Positions 34,024 to 42,960 of a DNA stretch of 64,000 nt are shown here, piece by piece. The DNA lies in contig NZ_LMNV01000002.1 in the NCBI RefSeq assembly GCF_001423105.1, forward strand, positions 1,470,242 through 1,534,241, in the 5' to 3' direction. Numbering within the stretch: position 1 is the first letter of the stretch; every line of letters begins with the position of its first letter. Source of the DNA: Frondihabitans sp. Leaf304 (GTDB taxonomy: Bacteria; Actinomycetota; Actinomycetes; Actinomycetales; Microbacteriaceae). The notes below the pieces were generated by a model. The model searched no databases, was not told where the DNA came from, and saw only the letters and a list, made by a program, of their open reading frames with translations. The position numbers and the translations under genes were made by a program.

Positions 34024-35403
34024 ATGCCGAACACCATCACCACCGACGTCGTCATCATCGGCGCCGGCGCAACCGGCCTCACCGCAGCGGCCGACCTCGT
34101 TAAGGCGGGGCACTCCGTCGTCGTGCTCGAGGCCCGCGACCGTGTGGGCGGACGGCTCTGGACCAACAGCATCGAAGGCCAGATGTACGAGATCGGCGGG
34201 CAGTGGGTCTCACCCGACCAGACCGCGCTGATCGCCACCCTCGACGAGCTCGGCCTCGAGACGTACTCCCGCTACCGTGAGGGCGAGAGCGTCTACATCG
34301 GCCGAGATGGCGAGGCCAAGCGCTTCACCGGCGACATCTTTCCCGGGTCGGAGTCGACCGAGGGCGAGATCGTCCGACTGATCGAGCTGCTCGACCGCCT
34401 GGTGGCCGAGACCGACCCCGACGCGCCGTGGACTCACCCCGACGCCGAAGCGCTCGACCGGGTGTCGTTCAAGGAGTGGCTCGCCGCGCAGTCGACCGAC
34501 GAGGAGGCCCGCGACAACATCGCGCTGTTCATCGCCGACGCCATGCTGACCAAGCCGGCCCATGCGTTCTCCACCCTGCAGGCCCTGCTCATGGCGGCGA
34601 GCGCCGGCAGCTTCTCCAACCTCGTCGACGCCGACTTCATCCTCGACAAGCGCGTCGTCGGAGGCCTGCAGAGTGTGCCCGTGGCCCTCGCCGCATCGCT
34701 CGGCGATCGCGTGCACCTGAATCAGCCGGTGCAGACGCTCGAGTGGAGCGACTCCGGCGTCGTCGCGACCACCGACGACCTCCGCGTCGAGGCCAAGCGG
34801 GCACTGGTCGCCGTGCCGCCGAACCTCTACGGTCGCATCGACTACGTGCCGGCGCTTCCCCGTCGCCGCAACCAGATGCACCAGCACCTCTCCCTCGGCC
34901 TTGTCATCAAGGTGCACGCCACCTACGAGACACCGTTCTGGCGTGACGCCGACCTGTCGGGCACCGCGTTCAGCCCTTACCAGCTGGTGCACGAGGCCTA
35001 CGACAACAGCAATCACGGCGAGACCCGCGGCACGCTGGTCGGGTTCGTGTCGGATGAAAAGGCGGATCGCGCGCTCGAGCTCGACCCCGAGGAGCGCCGG
35101 GCGCGGATCCTCGACTCTCTCGCCGCGTACTTCGGCCCCGAAGCCCGCAACCCGAGCGTCTACTACGAGAGCGACTGGGCGGCCGAAGAATGGACCCAGG
35201 GCGCCTACGCCACGAGCTTCGACCTCGGTGGCCTGACGCGCTACGGCGCCCATCAGCTCACCCCCGTCGGCCCGATCCGGTTCGGGTCGAGCGACCTGGC
35301 CGGCCTCGGCTACCAGCACGTCGACGGGGCGATCCGGGTCGGTCACCGACTCGCGACGGAGGTCGTCAGCGACCTCGGCGCCGAAGTGGTCGCCGCCCCC
35401 TAA
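34024..35403 (+). CDS. puo: FAD-dependent putrescine oxidase
   Basis: A 459-residue flavin amine oxidase. It has the dinucleotide motif VVIIGAGATGLTAAADLV and VLEARDRVGGRLW at the N-terminus, an EIGGQWVSPDQ substrate-region block, and GYQHVDGAIRVGHRLATEV closing the FAD site. It oxidises putrescine with oxygen to 4-aminobutanal, ammonia and hydrogen peroxide. No catalase gene is nearby. A GGAAAGG site precedes the ATG. It completes, with the three upstream genes, a route from putrescine to succinate. Confidence 0.9.
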   Translation: MPNTITTDVVIIGAGATGLTAAADLVKAGHSVVVLEARDRVGGRLWTNSIEGQMYEIGGQWVSPDQTALIATLDELGLETYSRYREGESVYIGRDGEAKRFTGDIFPGSESTEGEIVRLIELLDRLVAETDPDAPWTHPDAEALDRVSFKEWLAAQSTDEEARDNIALFIADAMLTKPAHAFSTLQALLMAASAGSFSNLVDADFILDKRVVGGLQSVPVALAASLGDRVHLNQPVQTLEWSDSGVVATTDDLRVEAKRALVAVPPNLYGRIDYVPALPRRRNQMHQHLSLGLVIKVHATYETPFWRDADLSGTAFSPYQLVHEAYDNSNHGETRGTLVGFVSDEKADRALELDPEERRARILDSLAAYFGPEARNPSVYYESDWAAEEWTQGAYATSFDLGGLTRYGAHQLTPVGPIRFGSSDLAGLGYQHVDGAIRVGHRLATEVVSDLGAEVVAAP

Positions 35404-35521
35404 CCCCCTTCAGCCCGCCCCACCCTCCCGAACACAACTTCATATCCGCTCCCGCACCATTCTCTGCCGCTGTACATCTCTGCCCTGCTCCATCCACTCT
35501 CTTGAAAGAGGCTCGGCACCC

Positions 35522-37093
35522 ATGGCACTCGACTACGACACCCCCTCCCAGATAGCCCCCGCGGCCACCGAGAGCAGCAAGCTGAAACGGCACTTCGGTC
35601 GCTTCGACATCCTGTTCTTCTTGATCTGCACCATCGTCGGCGTCGACACGATCGCGGCCGTCGCCGCGTCGGGCGGCGAGGCATTCACCTGGATGGTGAT
35701 CTTGGCGGTGCTCTTCTTCGTGCCGCAGGCGCTGCTCTTCTCCGAGCTCGGCACCGCCTTTCCGCAGGAGGGCGGCCCCTACCTCTGGACGAGAATGGCG
35801 TTCGGTCACCTCGTGGGGGCTATCAACAACGTGCTCTACTGGATCACCAACCCGGTGTGGCTCGGCGGCACGCTCGCAGCCGTCGCGGCAGTGGCGATTC
35901 AAGAATTCTTCCTCGGCGGCGGCGACCAGTCGACCCCGGTCTTCTACCTGATCACGATCCCCTTCATCTGGGTGGCCGTGCTCGCTGCGGTGCTGTCGTT
36001 CCGAATCGGCAAATGGATCACGACGGTCGGCGCCTTCGCCCGCTTCGTGCTCATCGGCGGGTTCGTCATCTCGGTGATCATCTTCGGCGTGCAGAACGGC
36101 GTCCAGGGCCTCGGCGCGGGCAGCTTTGTGCCCACGGCCGGCGGCTTCGTCGCCCTGGTCGGCGTGCTGCTGTTCAACTACGTCGGTTTCGAGCTGCCGA
36201 ACAGCGCCGGTGAAGAGATGAAAGACTCCACCCGCGACGTGCCGTTCGCCATCGCCCGGTCGGCGCTCTTCTCCTTCTTGCTCTACGCGGTGCCGATCCT
36301 CGGCATCCTGCTAGTGCTCCCGGTCAGTCAGGTCGGCGGCCTCGAGGGTTTCGTCGACGCGATCAAGTCGGTGTTCACCGTCTACGGCGGTCAGACCACG
36401 AGCGACGGAGTCGTGCTGTCGGGCATGGGTGCGACTCTCGGCGGCGTCGCGGGTGCCCTCGTCGTGCTCTGCGTGCTGACCTCCGGCGTGACCTGGATCA
36501 TGGGATCCGACCGGGCCCTCGCCGTCTCGGGCTACGACGGCGCCGCGCCCCGTTTCCTCGGCGTGATCAACGCTAGGCTCGGCACGCCCGTGCGCGTCAA
36601 CATCTTCAGCGGCATCGTCTCGACCATCGTGCTGGTGCTCGCCAACACGATCGCCGATGGCAGCGCCTCGAAGTTCTTCTTCGCCGTGCTCGGTGTGACC
36701 ATCTCGACGACGCTGATCAGCTACCTGCTGATCTTCCCGTCGCTCTGGAAGCTTCGTAAAAGCCACCCCGATACCCCGCGGCCCTACCGGATGCCGTTCC
36801 ACAAGCCGCTGACGGTGCTGCTCATGGTGATCCTGGCGTTCGCCGTCATTCAGCTCATGGCGCCCGGCTTCGGTTTCGACTGGTTCGGCGAGGGCTTCAG
36901 GCCTGACGGCTGGGGGCCCTCCGAGGGCGGTCTCTACCTCCTCACCGAGCTGCTCCCCGTGGTCGCCTTCATCGTGCTGGGCATCGTCTTCTGGGCCCTC
37001 GGCACAAAGACCCGCCGCGAGAACGCCACCCTGCAGCACGAGCTCGACGACCTATCCGCCCGTTCCACGCCGGAAGGGCCGAAGTTCCACTGA
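35522..37093 (+). CDS. APC-family amino acid/polyamine permease
   Basis: A 523-residue transporter with about 12 helices. The opening GRFDILFFLICTIVGVDTIAAVAASGGEAF, SELGTAFPQEGGPYLWTRMAFG and GFELPNSAGEEMKDSTRDVPFAIARSALFS are typical of the APC superfamily branch that carries amino acids, GABA and polyamines. Its position right after puo suggests putrescine or GABA import. The stop shares bases with a possible CTG start of the next gene. A 118-bp T/C-rich spacer upstream may contain its own promoter. Confidence 0.87.
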   Translation: MALDYDTPSQIAPAATESSKLKRHFGRFDILFFLICTIVGVDTIAAVAASGGEAFTWMVILAVLFFVPQALLFSELGTAFPQEGGPYLWTRMAFGHLVGAINNVLYWITNPVWLGGTLAAVAAVAIQEFFLGGGDQSTPVFYLITIPFIWVAVLAAVLSFRIGKWITTVGAFARFVLIGGFVISVIIFGVQNGVQGLGAGSFVPTAGGFVALVGVLLFNYVGFELPNSAGEEMKDSTRDVPFAIARSALFSFLLYAVPILGILLVLPVSQVGGLEGFVDAIKSVFTVYGGQTTSDGVVLSGMGATLGGVAGALVVLCVLTSGVTWIMGSDRALAVSGYDGAAPRFLGVINARLGTPVRVNIFSGIVSTIVLVLANTIADGSASKFFFAVLGVTISTTLISYLLIFPSLWKLRKSHPDTPRPYRMPFHKPLTVLLMVILAFAVIQLMAPGFGFDWFGEGFRPDGWGPSEGGLYLLTELLPVVAFIVLGIVFWALGTKTRRENATLQHELDDLSARSTPEGPKFH

Positions 37094-37851
37094 CCTCCGC
37101 ATCATTCGGCCCCCGCGGCGACCCGTTCGTCGAGGTCGCCGCGGGGGTGCTGGTCGCCACCAGCCGCCGCGACTCGACCACCACCACAGTGGTGGTCGGG
37201 TCGAACGGCCGTGACTGCCTCCTCATCGACCCCGCGTGGGAGGTCGACGAGCTCGCCTCGATCGCCGACGCCCTCACCCGCCGCGGGCTGACCGTCACGG
37301 CCGGATTCTCGACCCACGCCCACTTCGACCACCTCCTCTGGCACCCGGGGTTCGGCGACGCCCCGCGCTGGGCCTCCGCCGAGACCGCGACACCGGCGCG
37401 CGACGACAGGCCCGCGATCCTGGCCGAGCTCGGGGCGTGGCCCACCGAACTGCTTCCGCTCGTCGGCGCGGTGACGGCAGCACCGGGCGACCGCCTGCAC
37501 TGGCGAGGCGTCGACGTGCAGCTGATCGAACACGACGCCCACGTGCCGGGGCATACCGCGGTCTGGGTGCCGAGCCGTGGGATCCTCGTCGCCGGAGACA
37601 TGCTCAGCGACATCGAGCCGCCCCTGCCGTTCGAGCCCGACGCACCGACCAGCCCACCGGCCGACCCACTCGCCGCCTACGCCGCAGGCCTCACCGCGCT
37701 CGAACCGTTCGCCCGGAGAGCCGCGATCGTGATCCCGGGCCACGGCACGCCCGGCAAGGATCCCACGGCTCGCCTCACCCGAGACCGTCACCTCCTCGAG
37801 GCGCTCCGGTCGGGCCGCGATCCTCACGATGATCGACTGCCGCCGGCCTAG
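37090..37851 (+). CDS. Metallo-beta-lactamase-fold hydrolase, possible CTG start
   Basis: A 253-residue MBL-fold protein with the full metal set: THAHFDH, the HVPGHTAVW histidine, GDMLSDI and IPGHG. The first standard start is GTG at 37147, but homologues begin with a strand like FVEVAAGVLVATS, which here is encoded upstream of that GTG. In the same frame the only plausible start is CTG at 37090, overlapping the permease stop (CTGA) with GGAAGG 12 bases before it. The substrate is unknown; glyoxalase II- and lactonase-like hydrolases are the nearest groups. The stop region is tandemly duplicated. Confidence 0.7.
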   Translation: MTSASFGPRGDPFVEVAAGVLVATSRRDSTTTTVVVGSNGRDCLLIDPAWEVDELASIADALTRRGLTVTAGFSTHAHFDHLLWHPGFGDAPRWASAETATPARDDRPAILAELGAWPTELLPLVGAVTAAPGDRLHWRGVDVQLIEHDAHVPGHTAVWVPSRGILVAGDMLSDIEPPLPFEPDAPTSPPADPLAAYAAGLTALEPFARRAAIVIPGHGTPGKDPTARLTRDRHLLEALRSGRDPHDDRLPPA

Positions 37852-37887
37852 CGGCCAGCCACCTCACCGGCCTAGCGGCCAGCCACC
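37843..37887. repeat. Tandem duplication of the MBL gene stop region
   Basis: CCGGCCTAGCGGCCAGCCACC, which spans the TAG stop, is repeated exactly after 24 bases. The spacing keeps the second TAG in frame as a reserve stop. Confidence 0.75.
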
Positions 37888-37908
37888 GCCCCAGCGCCCA
37901 GCCGCCCC

Positions 37909-38517
37909 CTACGCGACGCGCGCGAGCGCTCCCTCGTCGGCCCCGAGGTACACGAGCCGCTGCCGGATCGACGCCATCACGATGTCGGTGAACCGCTCGC
38001 GCTCGTCGAGGGTGTCGGTCACGTACCGCAGCCCGACGAACAGCCCGACGAGCACGGTGGCCTCGCGGTGAGTGTCGACGCCGATCGTGATCTGCCCGAG
38101 GGCGGCCGCGCGGCGCAGGTTGTCAGAGATGCGGGCGACCCAGCCGACGTAGGCGCGCGGCGCATTCGGGTCGGTGAGCTTGTGCTCGTTGACGATGCGG
38201 AGGCTGGCCCGTGCCAGCGGGTTGGTCGCGAACTGCCGGGCGACGTACGCGGTCGACTGCACGATGTCGGCGAGGGGCCCGTCGGGCGACGGCTCGGTGC
38301 CGAAGAAGGTGCCCTGCGGAAACGCTTCGGCGACGACACTCGCAGCGATCTCGGCTTTGGTGGCGAAGTGGTAGCTGACGAGGCTCTTCGCGACTCCGGC
38401 CCGGGTCGCAATCGAACCGTACGATGTGGCCTCGTAGCCGCGATCTTCGAACTCGGCGCCCGCGGCCTCGAGAATCCGAGCGACCGTGGCTGCCCGCTGT
38501 TCCTCCCGGATGCCCAT
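37909..38517 (-). CDS. TetR-family regulator, possibly butyrolactone-receptor-like
   Basis: A 202-residue TetR protein. The DNA-binding domain covers about 8-55 (RILEAAGAEFEDRGYEATSYGSIATRAGVAKSLVSYHFATKAEI). The C-terminal ligand domain has RASLRIVNEH and a length that recall the ArpA/ScbR autoregulator receptors, but the match is by eye only. It faces the MBL gene convergently; a lactonase neighbour would fit a butyrolactone sensor, which is speculation. Confidence 0.8.
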   Translation of the reverse strand: MGIREEQRAATVARILEAAGAEFEDRGYEATSYGSIATRAGVAKSLVSYHFATKAEIAASVVAEAFPQGTFFGTEPSPDGPLADIVQSTAYVARQFATNPLARASLRIVNEHKLTDPNAPRAYVGWVARISDNLRRAAALGQITIGVDTHREATVLVGLFVGLRYVTDTLDERERFTDIVMASIRQRLVYLGADEGALARVA

Positions 38518-38569
38518 GGCGGCATGCTAGCCGCCGCACCCCTGAAACGCACCCGGGCCGAGCCGTTCG

Positions 38570-39460
38570 TCAGCTTTTGGCCGACACCTGAATTCGGTTG
38601 GCCCACGGGTCGTCGAAACTCAGGATCCGCCCGTCGTCCGCCGTTGCCACACCGAAGTGGGCCAGGCGCTCACCGAGACTTCCGATCTCGTCGTCGCTCG
38701 GCACCTCGATGCGCACGAGGCCCAGCCCCAGTGCCAGCTGCCGTCGACCGGCCCCGGCCGACTGCCAGGTGTTCATCGCCATGTGGTGGTGGTACTTGCC
38801 GGCGCTGACGAAGAGGGCCTGGGCGCCGAACTCGGTGGTCGTCTCGAAGCCGAGCTGGTCGACGTAGAACTGCCGCGCACTGGCGACGTCGCCGACGCTG
38901 AGGTGGACGTGGCCGACGGTCGCGGCACGGGTCGGCGCTGCAGCCAGATCGTGCTCGCTGAGGTTCTCCTGCAGAAAGGCGTTCGGGTCGAGAGCGAGAG
39001 TCGCCATGTCGATCTGGCCGTGGGTCCAGCTCCAGGCGGTTCGGTCGCGATCCCAGTAGAGCTCGATGCCGTTGCCCTCGGGGTCGGTGAAGTAGAACGC
39101 CTTGCTGACGAGGTGGTCGGCGCTGCCGGTGAACGAGCGCGGGAAGCGGCTGGCGACCGAGTAGACGGCGGACGCGAGGTCGGCCTCGGTCTCGAAGAGG
39201 ATGGCCGTGTGGAACAGCCCGGCGTCTCGGGGCCCCGCGTGCTTCAGCTCGGGTGCGTGCTCGAGGATCACGATGATCGTGGCTCCGCGGCCGAGGATGC
39301 TGCGCGCCGGCGACCCCGCCGTCGCGGGCTCCTGCGCCAAGACGCTGAGAGTCACGGCGTCGCGGTAGTAGGCGGTCATGCCGTCGAGGTCGGCCACCCG
39401 CAGGGTGACCGCGCCCATGCTGGTGTCGGGTGCGAGGAGATCAGCGGAGGTCGAGGACAT
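38570..39460 (-). CDS. VOC-family (glyoxalase/extradiol dioxygenase) protein, CatE-like
   Basis: A 296-residue protein made of two vicinal-oxygen-chelate modules. Metal-ligand candidates are visible as FHTAILFETEADL, DPEGNGIELYWDR, GHVHLSVGDVASARQFY and KYHHHMAMNTW. Such two-module proteins resemble catechol-2,3-dioxygenase CatE of Bacillus. Whether it is a dioxygenase or binds another substrate is uncertain. The ATG at 39460 matches the family start; a second ATG lies 12 bases upstream. Confidence 0.82.
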   Translation of the reverse strand: MSSTSADLLAPDTSMGAVTLRVADLDGMTAYYRDAVTLSVLAQEPATAGSPARSILGRGATIIVILEHAPELKHAGPRDAGLFHTAILFETEADLASAVYSVASRFPRSFTGSADHLVSKAFYFTDPEGNGIELYWDRDRTAWSWTHGQIDMATLALDPNAFLQENLSEHDLAAAPTRAATVGHVHLSVGDVASARQFYVDQLGFETTTEFGAQALFVSAGKYHHHMAMNTWQSAGAGRRQLALGLGLVRIEVPSDDEIGSLGERLAHFGVATADDGRILSFDDPWANRIQVSAKS

Positions 39461-39483
39461 GTCACCGACCATAGCAGGCAATG

Positions 39484-39497
39484 GTTGTAGCGACAAC
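39484..39497. promoter_or_regulatory. Inverted repeat upstream of the VOC gene
   Basis: GTTGT-AGCG-ACAAC is a perfect 5-bp inverted repeat 24 bases before the VOC start, in a lower-GC patch, and is a good candidate for a MarR- or TetR-type operator. Confidence 0.45.
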
Positions 39498-39534
39498 TGA
39501 TTCGCCCCACACCACACGCCCAGCGGACACGACA

Positions 39535-39560
39535 AAGGCCCCGGTCGAAACCGGGGCCTT
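39535..39560 (-). terminator. Rho-independent terminator
   Basis: A perfect 11-bp stem AAGGCCCCGGT/ACCGGGGCCTT with a CGAA (TTCG) loop lies 19 bases after the stop of the surface-protein gene. The minus strand continues TTTGTCG. It ends the leftward exopolysaccharide transcript. Confidence 0.88.
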
Positions 39561-39578
39561 CGAAGAGCTGCTATCGAG

Positions 39579-40130
39579 TTACGCGTTGGCGCGCTGACGA
39601 CGAACGAGCGTGAGGACGAGCATGAGCGCGATACCGAGCATGACTGCTCCGGCGGCGGCCCAGATCATCAGCATGGAGCCGTTCGAACCGGTGAAGGCGA
39701 GGGCGCCCGACGGGTCGGCGACGGTGGATCCGCCGGCAGCGGCGGCGTCGACAGGAGCGACCGTGATGGCGGCGGTTGCGACGTTGCCCGAGGTCTGGCC
39801 GGTGGCGGTGACCGAGTAGGTGCCGGTGGCGCCGGCGGGGAGCTTCACGTTCAGCGCGGTGGCGCCCGAGGCGTCGGCCTGCTTCGTGATGCTGGCGGTG
39901 GCGGTGGCCGCGCTGAGCGTGGCGAGTCCGCTACCGGTGACCGAGAACGAGACAGTCTCGCTCGGCGTGAACGAGCCAGCAGCGAAGCCGGTGACGACCG
40001 TTCCACCCGGAGTGGCGGCGCCGCTGACCGAGATGTTGCTGGTGGGCACGTAGCCGGCAGCGTTAGCGGCGGCCGGAACTGCGAAGACGCCGACTACAAC
40101 GAGCAGCGCGGCAGCAATAAGCTTTTTCAA
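39579..40130 (-). CDS. Sortase-anchored surface protein with LAFTG motif
   Basis: A 183-residue exported protein. It has a signal peptide (LKKLIAAALLVVVGVFAVPAAANA), a Thr/Ser/Ala-rich Ig-like beta domain of about 115 residues, and a C-terminal sorting signal: LAFTG, a hydrophobic helix and the basic tail RRQRANA. LAxTG is the motif used by class E sortases in high-GC actinobacteria. The start is TTG, placed after an AGGGGA site, giving the standard signal-peptide opening. No sortase gene is in the window. Its place at the end of the polysaccharide locus suggests co-expression at the surface. Confidence 0.8.
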   Translation of the reverse strand: MKKLIAAALLVVVGVFAVPAAANAAGYVPTSNISVSGAATPGGTVVTGFAAGSFTPSETVSFSVTGSGLATLSAATATASITKQADASGATALNVKLPAGATGTYSVTATGQTSGNVATAAITVAPVDAAAAGGSTVADPSGALAFTGSNGSMLMIWAAAGAVMLGIALMLVLTLVRRQRANA

Positions 40131-40180
40131 AATAATCCCCTGATGTGATCGAAGCCGCGCGGTTGGTAAGTGCAGCATCC

Positions 40181-41983
40181 TCAGCTTACGAGGGAGTTAC
40201 AGGTAATCAAGATTTGTTTTGTTTCCAGAACGTTAACTCCGGGTGTCTGTGTGATGGACGGAATCACCGCCGCATTCTTCGGCCCGATGTACTGGAGACG
40301 CCAAGTCGTTGATTTTCCGGGCTTTACCAGGGTCTCGAACTGGCTCACGGGGTACCCGGAGTCGGTCGCGGTATGGAGCGATCGCGTCTTTCCGTCTTTT
40401 GTAACACCGGTGAAGACCCCTGTTTTGGGGGCGTATATCGAGACCGTCGTTTGCACGTTTCCGGGTGCTACGCCGAAGTCACCTCCCCCGGTGACGTATT
40501 CAGGAAGACTCGTGGCGGCGTCGGCCGGAGCGTTATTCGTCAGCGTGACGTCGACGACGTAGTTCGGGCGCCCGTCTTTGCGGCAGGTGACCTGCCCGAT
40601 GCTGACCTGCGTCGAGAGGTAGTAATCCATCTTCGCGCCCGTCGAATCGTTGAGGTAGATGCCGAAAGCCGGCCTCGTCTTGGATCCTCGGGGCAGTTCG
40701 CCCGACAGGGCCGTCTTCGAGATGGTCTTCTGCTGCGCTTTGTCGTCGCTCCAGACCAGGATCCGCCCCTCGTCGCCCGCCCTCGTCAGAGCCGTCAGCA
40801 TCAGCTTCGGGTCGAAGTCGCCCGATGCGACCTTCGCGAAGATCGCGCCGGCCGCGGCTTTGAAGTAGGTGTCTTGCACCGCAGGATCCGGGTACTTGGC
40901 GTACGAATCTGAGAGCAGCGAGGTGACGACGTTGCTGCTCGTGAGAATGTCGCCGTTCGGCAGCGTGACATCTCCGGTCGCCGTGAGCAGGTAGCCGAGG
41001 GCGACCGGGTCGATCGAGATGACTCCGTCGACAGTGGCGCCGTAGCGCTTCTTCCACAGCTGCTGGGCGATCTCGCCGGTGAGCGGGAAGCGGGGCGTGA
41101 GGTTGACGTCTTGCAAGAAGCGGCCGGTGATCGAGCCATAGATGCCCTCGGTTTCGAGCGGCAGGTCGATGACGGGCTTCGCCAGCTCGGGGAAGTCTGC
41201 CGACGACGCCTGCTTCTGCAACGCGAGGCGGCCCTTCTTCGCCGTCACGAGTGCGACGGCACTCGGCACGCCGCCGGTCGACCGCAGCTCGGCGTTGTTC
41301 TGGAAGAGGAGGAGGTACTTCTTGGGCGCGCTCTGCCCCATCATGTCGGGCAACAGGGTGACGGCCTGGTCCGCGGTCTCAGCCGCGCTGCTCGCCTTGG
41401 CGAGCACCGACGTGAGCTGATCGACCGCGGTGTCGACCTGGCCGACCGTTCCGGCGGTGTCGACGGCGCGGGCACGCTCGAGGTTCGTCTGCAGCGACGC
41501 AGTCGCGGAGGCGATCGTCGGTTGAGCCTTGACGAGCGGTTCGAGGTCGACGGCTCCGTCGACGGGCTTGAACTGGGCGACGTTGACCGTGCCGAGCACT
41601 CCGGCGATCGGTTCGATCGCGTCGGTGCTGACATCGGCGAGGATCCCGGAGACCTCTCTCACTGCCGTCAGGTTGGGGCCGACCAGAGGCACGATCTCAG
41701 CTCCCCGCCAGATCGGATCGGCGGTCAGTCGTCTCGCGTCCCTCGTCTCGGCGGCCAGCTCGACGGCACTCGCCTGCGCGGCCTTGGCATCGCCCCTCGT
41801 CACGTCGCTCTGCACCTGAGTTGCGAGCGCAACGGCCTTCTCGAGGTGGTTCTTCGCCAGCACGCCGCGCACGCCGACCCATGCCACGCAGGCGACCAGC
41901 AGCACGACGATCAGCAGGATCACCCAGCGGGCGATGTGTCGCTGCGGTCGAACGCGAACGTCGCCGGCTTCCCCGAGTGCCAT
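40181..41983 (-). CDS. DUF4012-domain membrane protein
   Basis: A 600-residue protein with one N-terminal transmembrane helix (about 20-42), a helical stalk (about 45-205; many Ala/Glu/Asp/Lys) and an extracellular DUF4012 domain (KKYLLLFQNNAELRSTGGVPSAVALV, then PLTGEIAQQLWKKRYG, VDGVISIDPVALGYLL). DUF4012 proteins often sit in actinobacterial exopolysaccharide loci, and the domain order resembles LCP-type ligases, so a role in attaching or shaping the polymer is plausible but unproven. The ATG before the basic segment is used. Confidence 0.85.
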   Translation of the reverse strand: MALGEAGDVRVRPQRHIARWVILLIVVLLVACVAWVGVRGVLAKNHLEKAVALATQVQSDVTRGDAKAAQASAVELAAETRDARRLTADPIWRGAEIVPLVGPNLTAVREVSGILADVSTDAIEPIAGVLGTVNVAQFKPVDGAVDLEPLVKAQPTIASATASLQTNLERARAVDTAGTVGQVDTAVDQLTSVLAKASSAAETADQAVTLLPDMMGQSAPKKYLLLFQNNAELRSTGGVPSAVALVTAKKGRLALQKQASSADFPELAKPVIDLPLETEGIYGSITGRFLQDVNLTPRFPLTGEIAQQLWKKRYGATVDGVISIDPVALGYLLTATGDVTLPNGDILTSSNVVTSLLSDSYAKYPDPAVQDTYFKAAAGAIFAKVASGDFDPKLMLTALTRAGDEGRILVWSDDKAQQKTISKTALSGELPRGSKTRPAFGIYLNDSTGAKMDYYLSTQVSIGQVTCRKDGRPNYVVDVTLTNNAPADAATSLPEYVTGGGDFGVAPGNVQTTVSIYAPKTGVFTGVTKDGKTRSLHTATDSGYPVSQFETLVKPGKSTTWRLQYIGPKNAAVIPSITQTPGVNVLETKQILITCNSLVS

Positions 41984-42030
41984 GCGCTCATTCAAACATG
42001 TGTCGTTCTCGCTTACGGCGGATTGCCGGG

Positions 42031-42960
42031 TTACGGGTCGTTCGGCCTGTTCGACACCGATCCCGCCTGTTCCGGTGGCAGGACGGGAGATCGAAGACCT
42101 CGATAGACCCCACGCAAAACTCCCCGTGCCAGCGAGATCCTCCCCAGAACGACGTAGCGCACCGCAAGGACGAGACGTAGCCCTCCCCATAAAGGGACCC
42201 GCCAGGGCCAGTAGATACGGCCAATGATTACAGCCGACCTAGCTGCTTCCTCCACGGACAACCTTGATCTAGCTGACGAGCCGTATCCCTTCGGCGTGAC
42301 GCTGCTTCCTCGGCCATGCTCGACGACCGTGCGCCCCGAAATACCCCAGTTCCCGCTCAGGCCCAGGAGACTCATTCTCATACAGAGGTCAATTTCCTCA
42401 CAGAACAAGAACAGGTTGGGAGATAGGAGCCCCGTCGACCGGAAGAGAGACATGCGCGCGAGAAAACATGCGCCAAAGAATGTCGGGACAAACTCGCTGG
42501 CCAACAGGGCGTCGGATCTCCGGAGGACACCCTTTCCAGCAGCCGCATCCCACCCAGGTGATCCGAGTGCGGACCAGTCGCCCTGGCTCGATCTCTCCAA
42601 CAATTGCGGTGAAATGAGATCAGAGCCCAACAACCGCAGATCGGTCAGCATGTCGTCCACGTCCGCGGACTTGACTGTCACATCCGGGTTGCAAATCAGA
42701 ACGTGCTCAGCACCTATCGAGGCGGCCAACTCGATGCCCATGTTGTTTCCCCCGGCGTAGCCGAGATTGGAGGATGGCCTGCGGTACTCGAGCTTCCGCC
42801 GAAGCGTGGGTGACACAGCCTCGGATCCCTGCCATGGCAGTGCGCCATTGTCGATGACAAAGATTGTCCCGACCGACTGATTCGCAGCTAAGCCCTCCAG
42901 ACAGCGCACGAGCTCCGAGCCGTTGTTATACGCCACAACGACGGCGGCAACCTCGGTCAC
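42031..42960 (-). CDS. Family 2 glycosyltransferase (rhamnosyltransferase-like)
   Basis: A 309-residue GT-A enzyme. It has VAAVVVAYNNGSELVRCLEGL, the donor-site SSNLGYAGGNNMGIE, the metal-binding CNPDVTV (DxD-like) and FCEEIDLCMRM. This pattern is typical of rhamnosyltransferases (WbbL-like). It starts with GTG overlapping the end of the preceding glycosyltransferase (GTGA). Codon use is less GC-biased than in the flanking housekeeping genes, as in all genes of the cassette. Confidence 0.88.
   Translation of the reverse strand: MTEVAAVVVAYNNGSELVRCLEGLAANQSVGTIFVIDNGALPWQGSEAVSPTLRRKLEYRRPSSNLGYAGGNNMGIELAASIGAEHVLICNPDVTVKSADVDDMLTDLRLLGSDLISPQLLERSSQGDWSALGSPGWDAAAGKGVLRRSDALLASEFVPTFFGACFLARMSLFRSTGLLSPNLFLFCEEIDLCMRMSLLGLSGNWGISGRTVVEHGRGSSVTPKGYGSSARSRLSVEEAARSAVIIGRIYWPWRVPLWGGLRLVLAVRYVVLGRISLARGVLRGVYRGLRSPVLPPEQAGSVSNRPNDP

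Noticed and set aside
37909-38517. A full gamma-butyrolactone signalling system
   Set aside because: Only a possible receptor-like TetR protein and an MBL-fold neighbour are present; no AfsA-type synthase is in the window.
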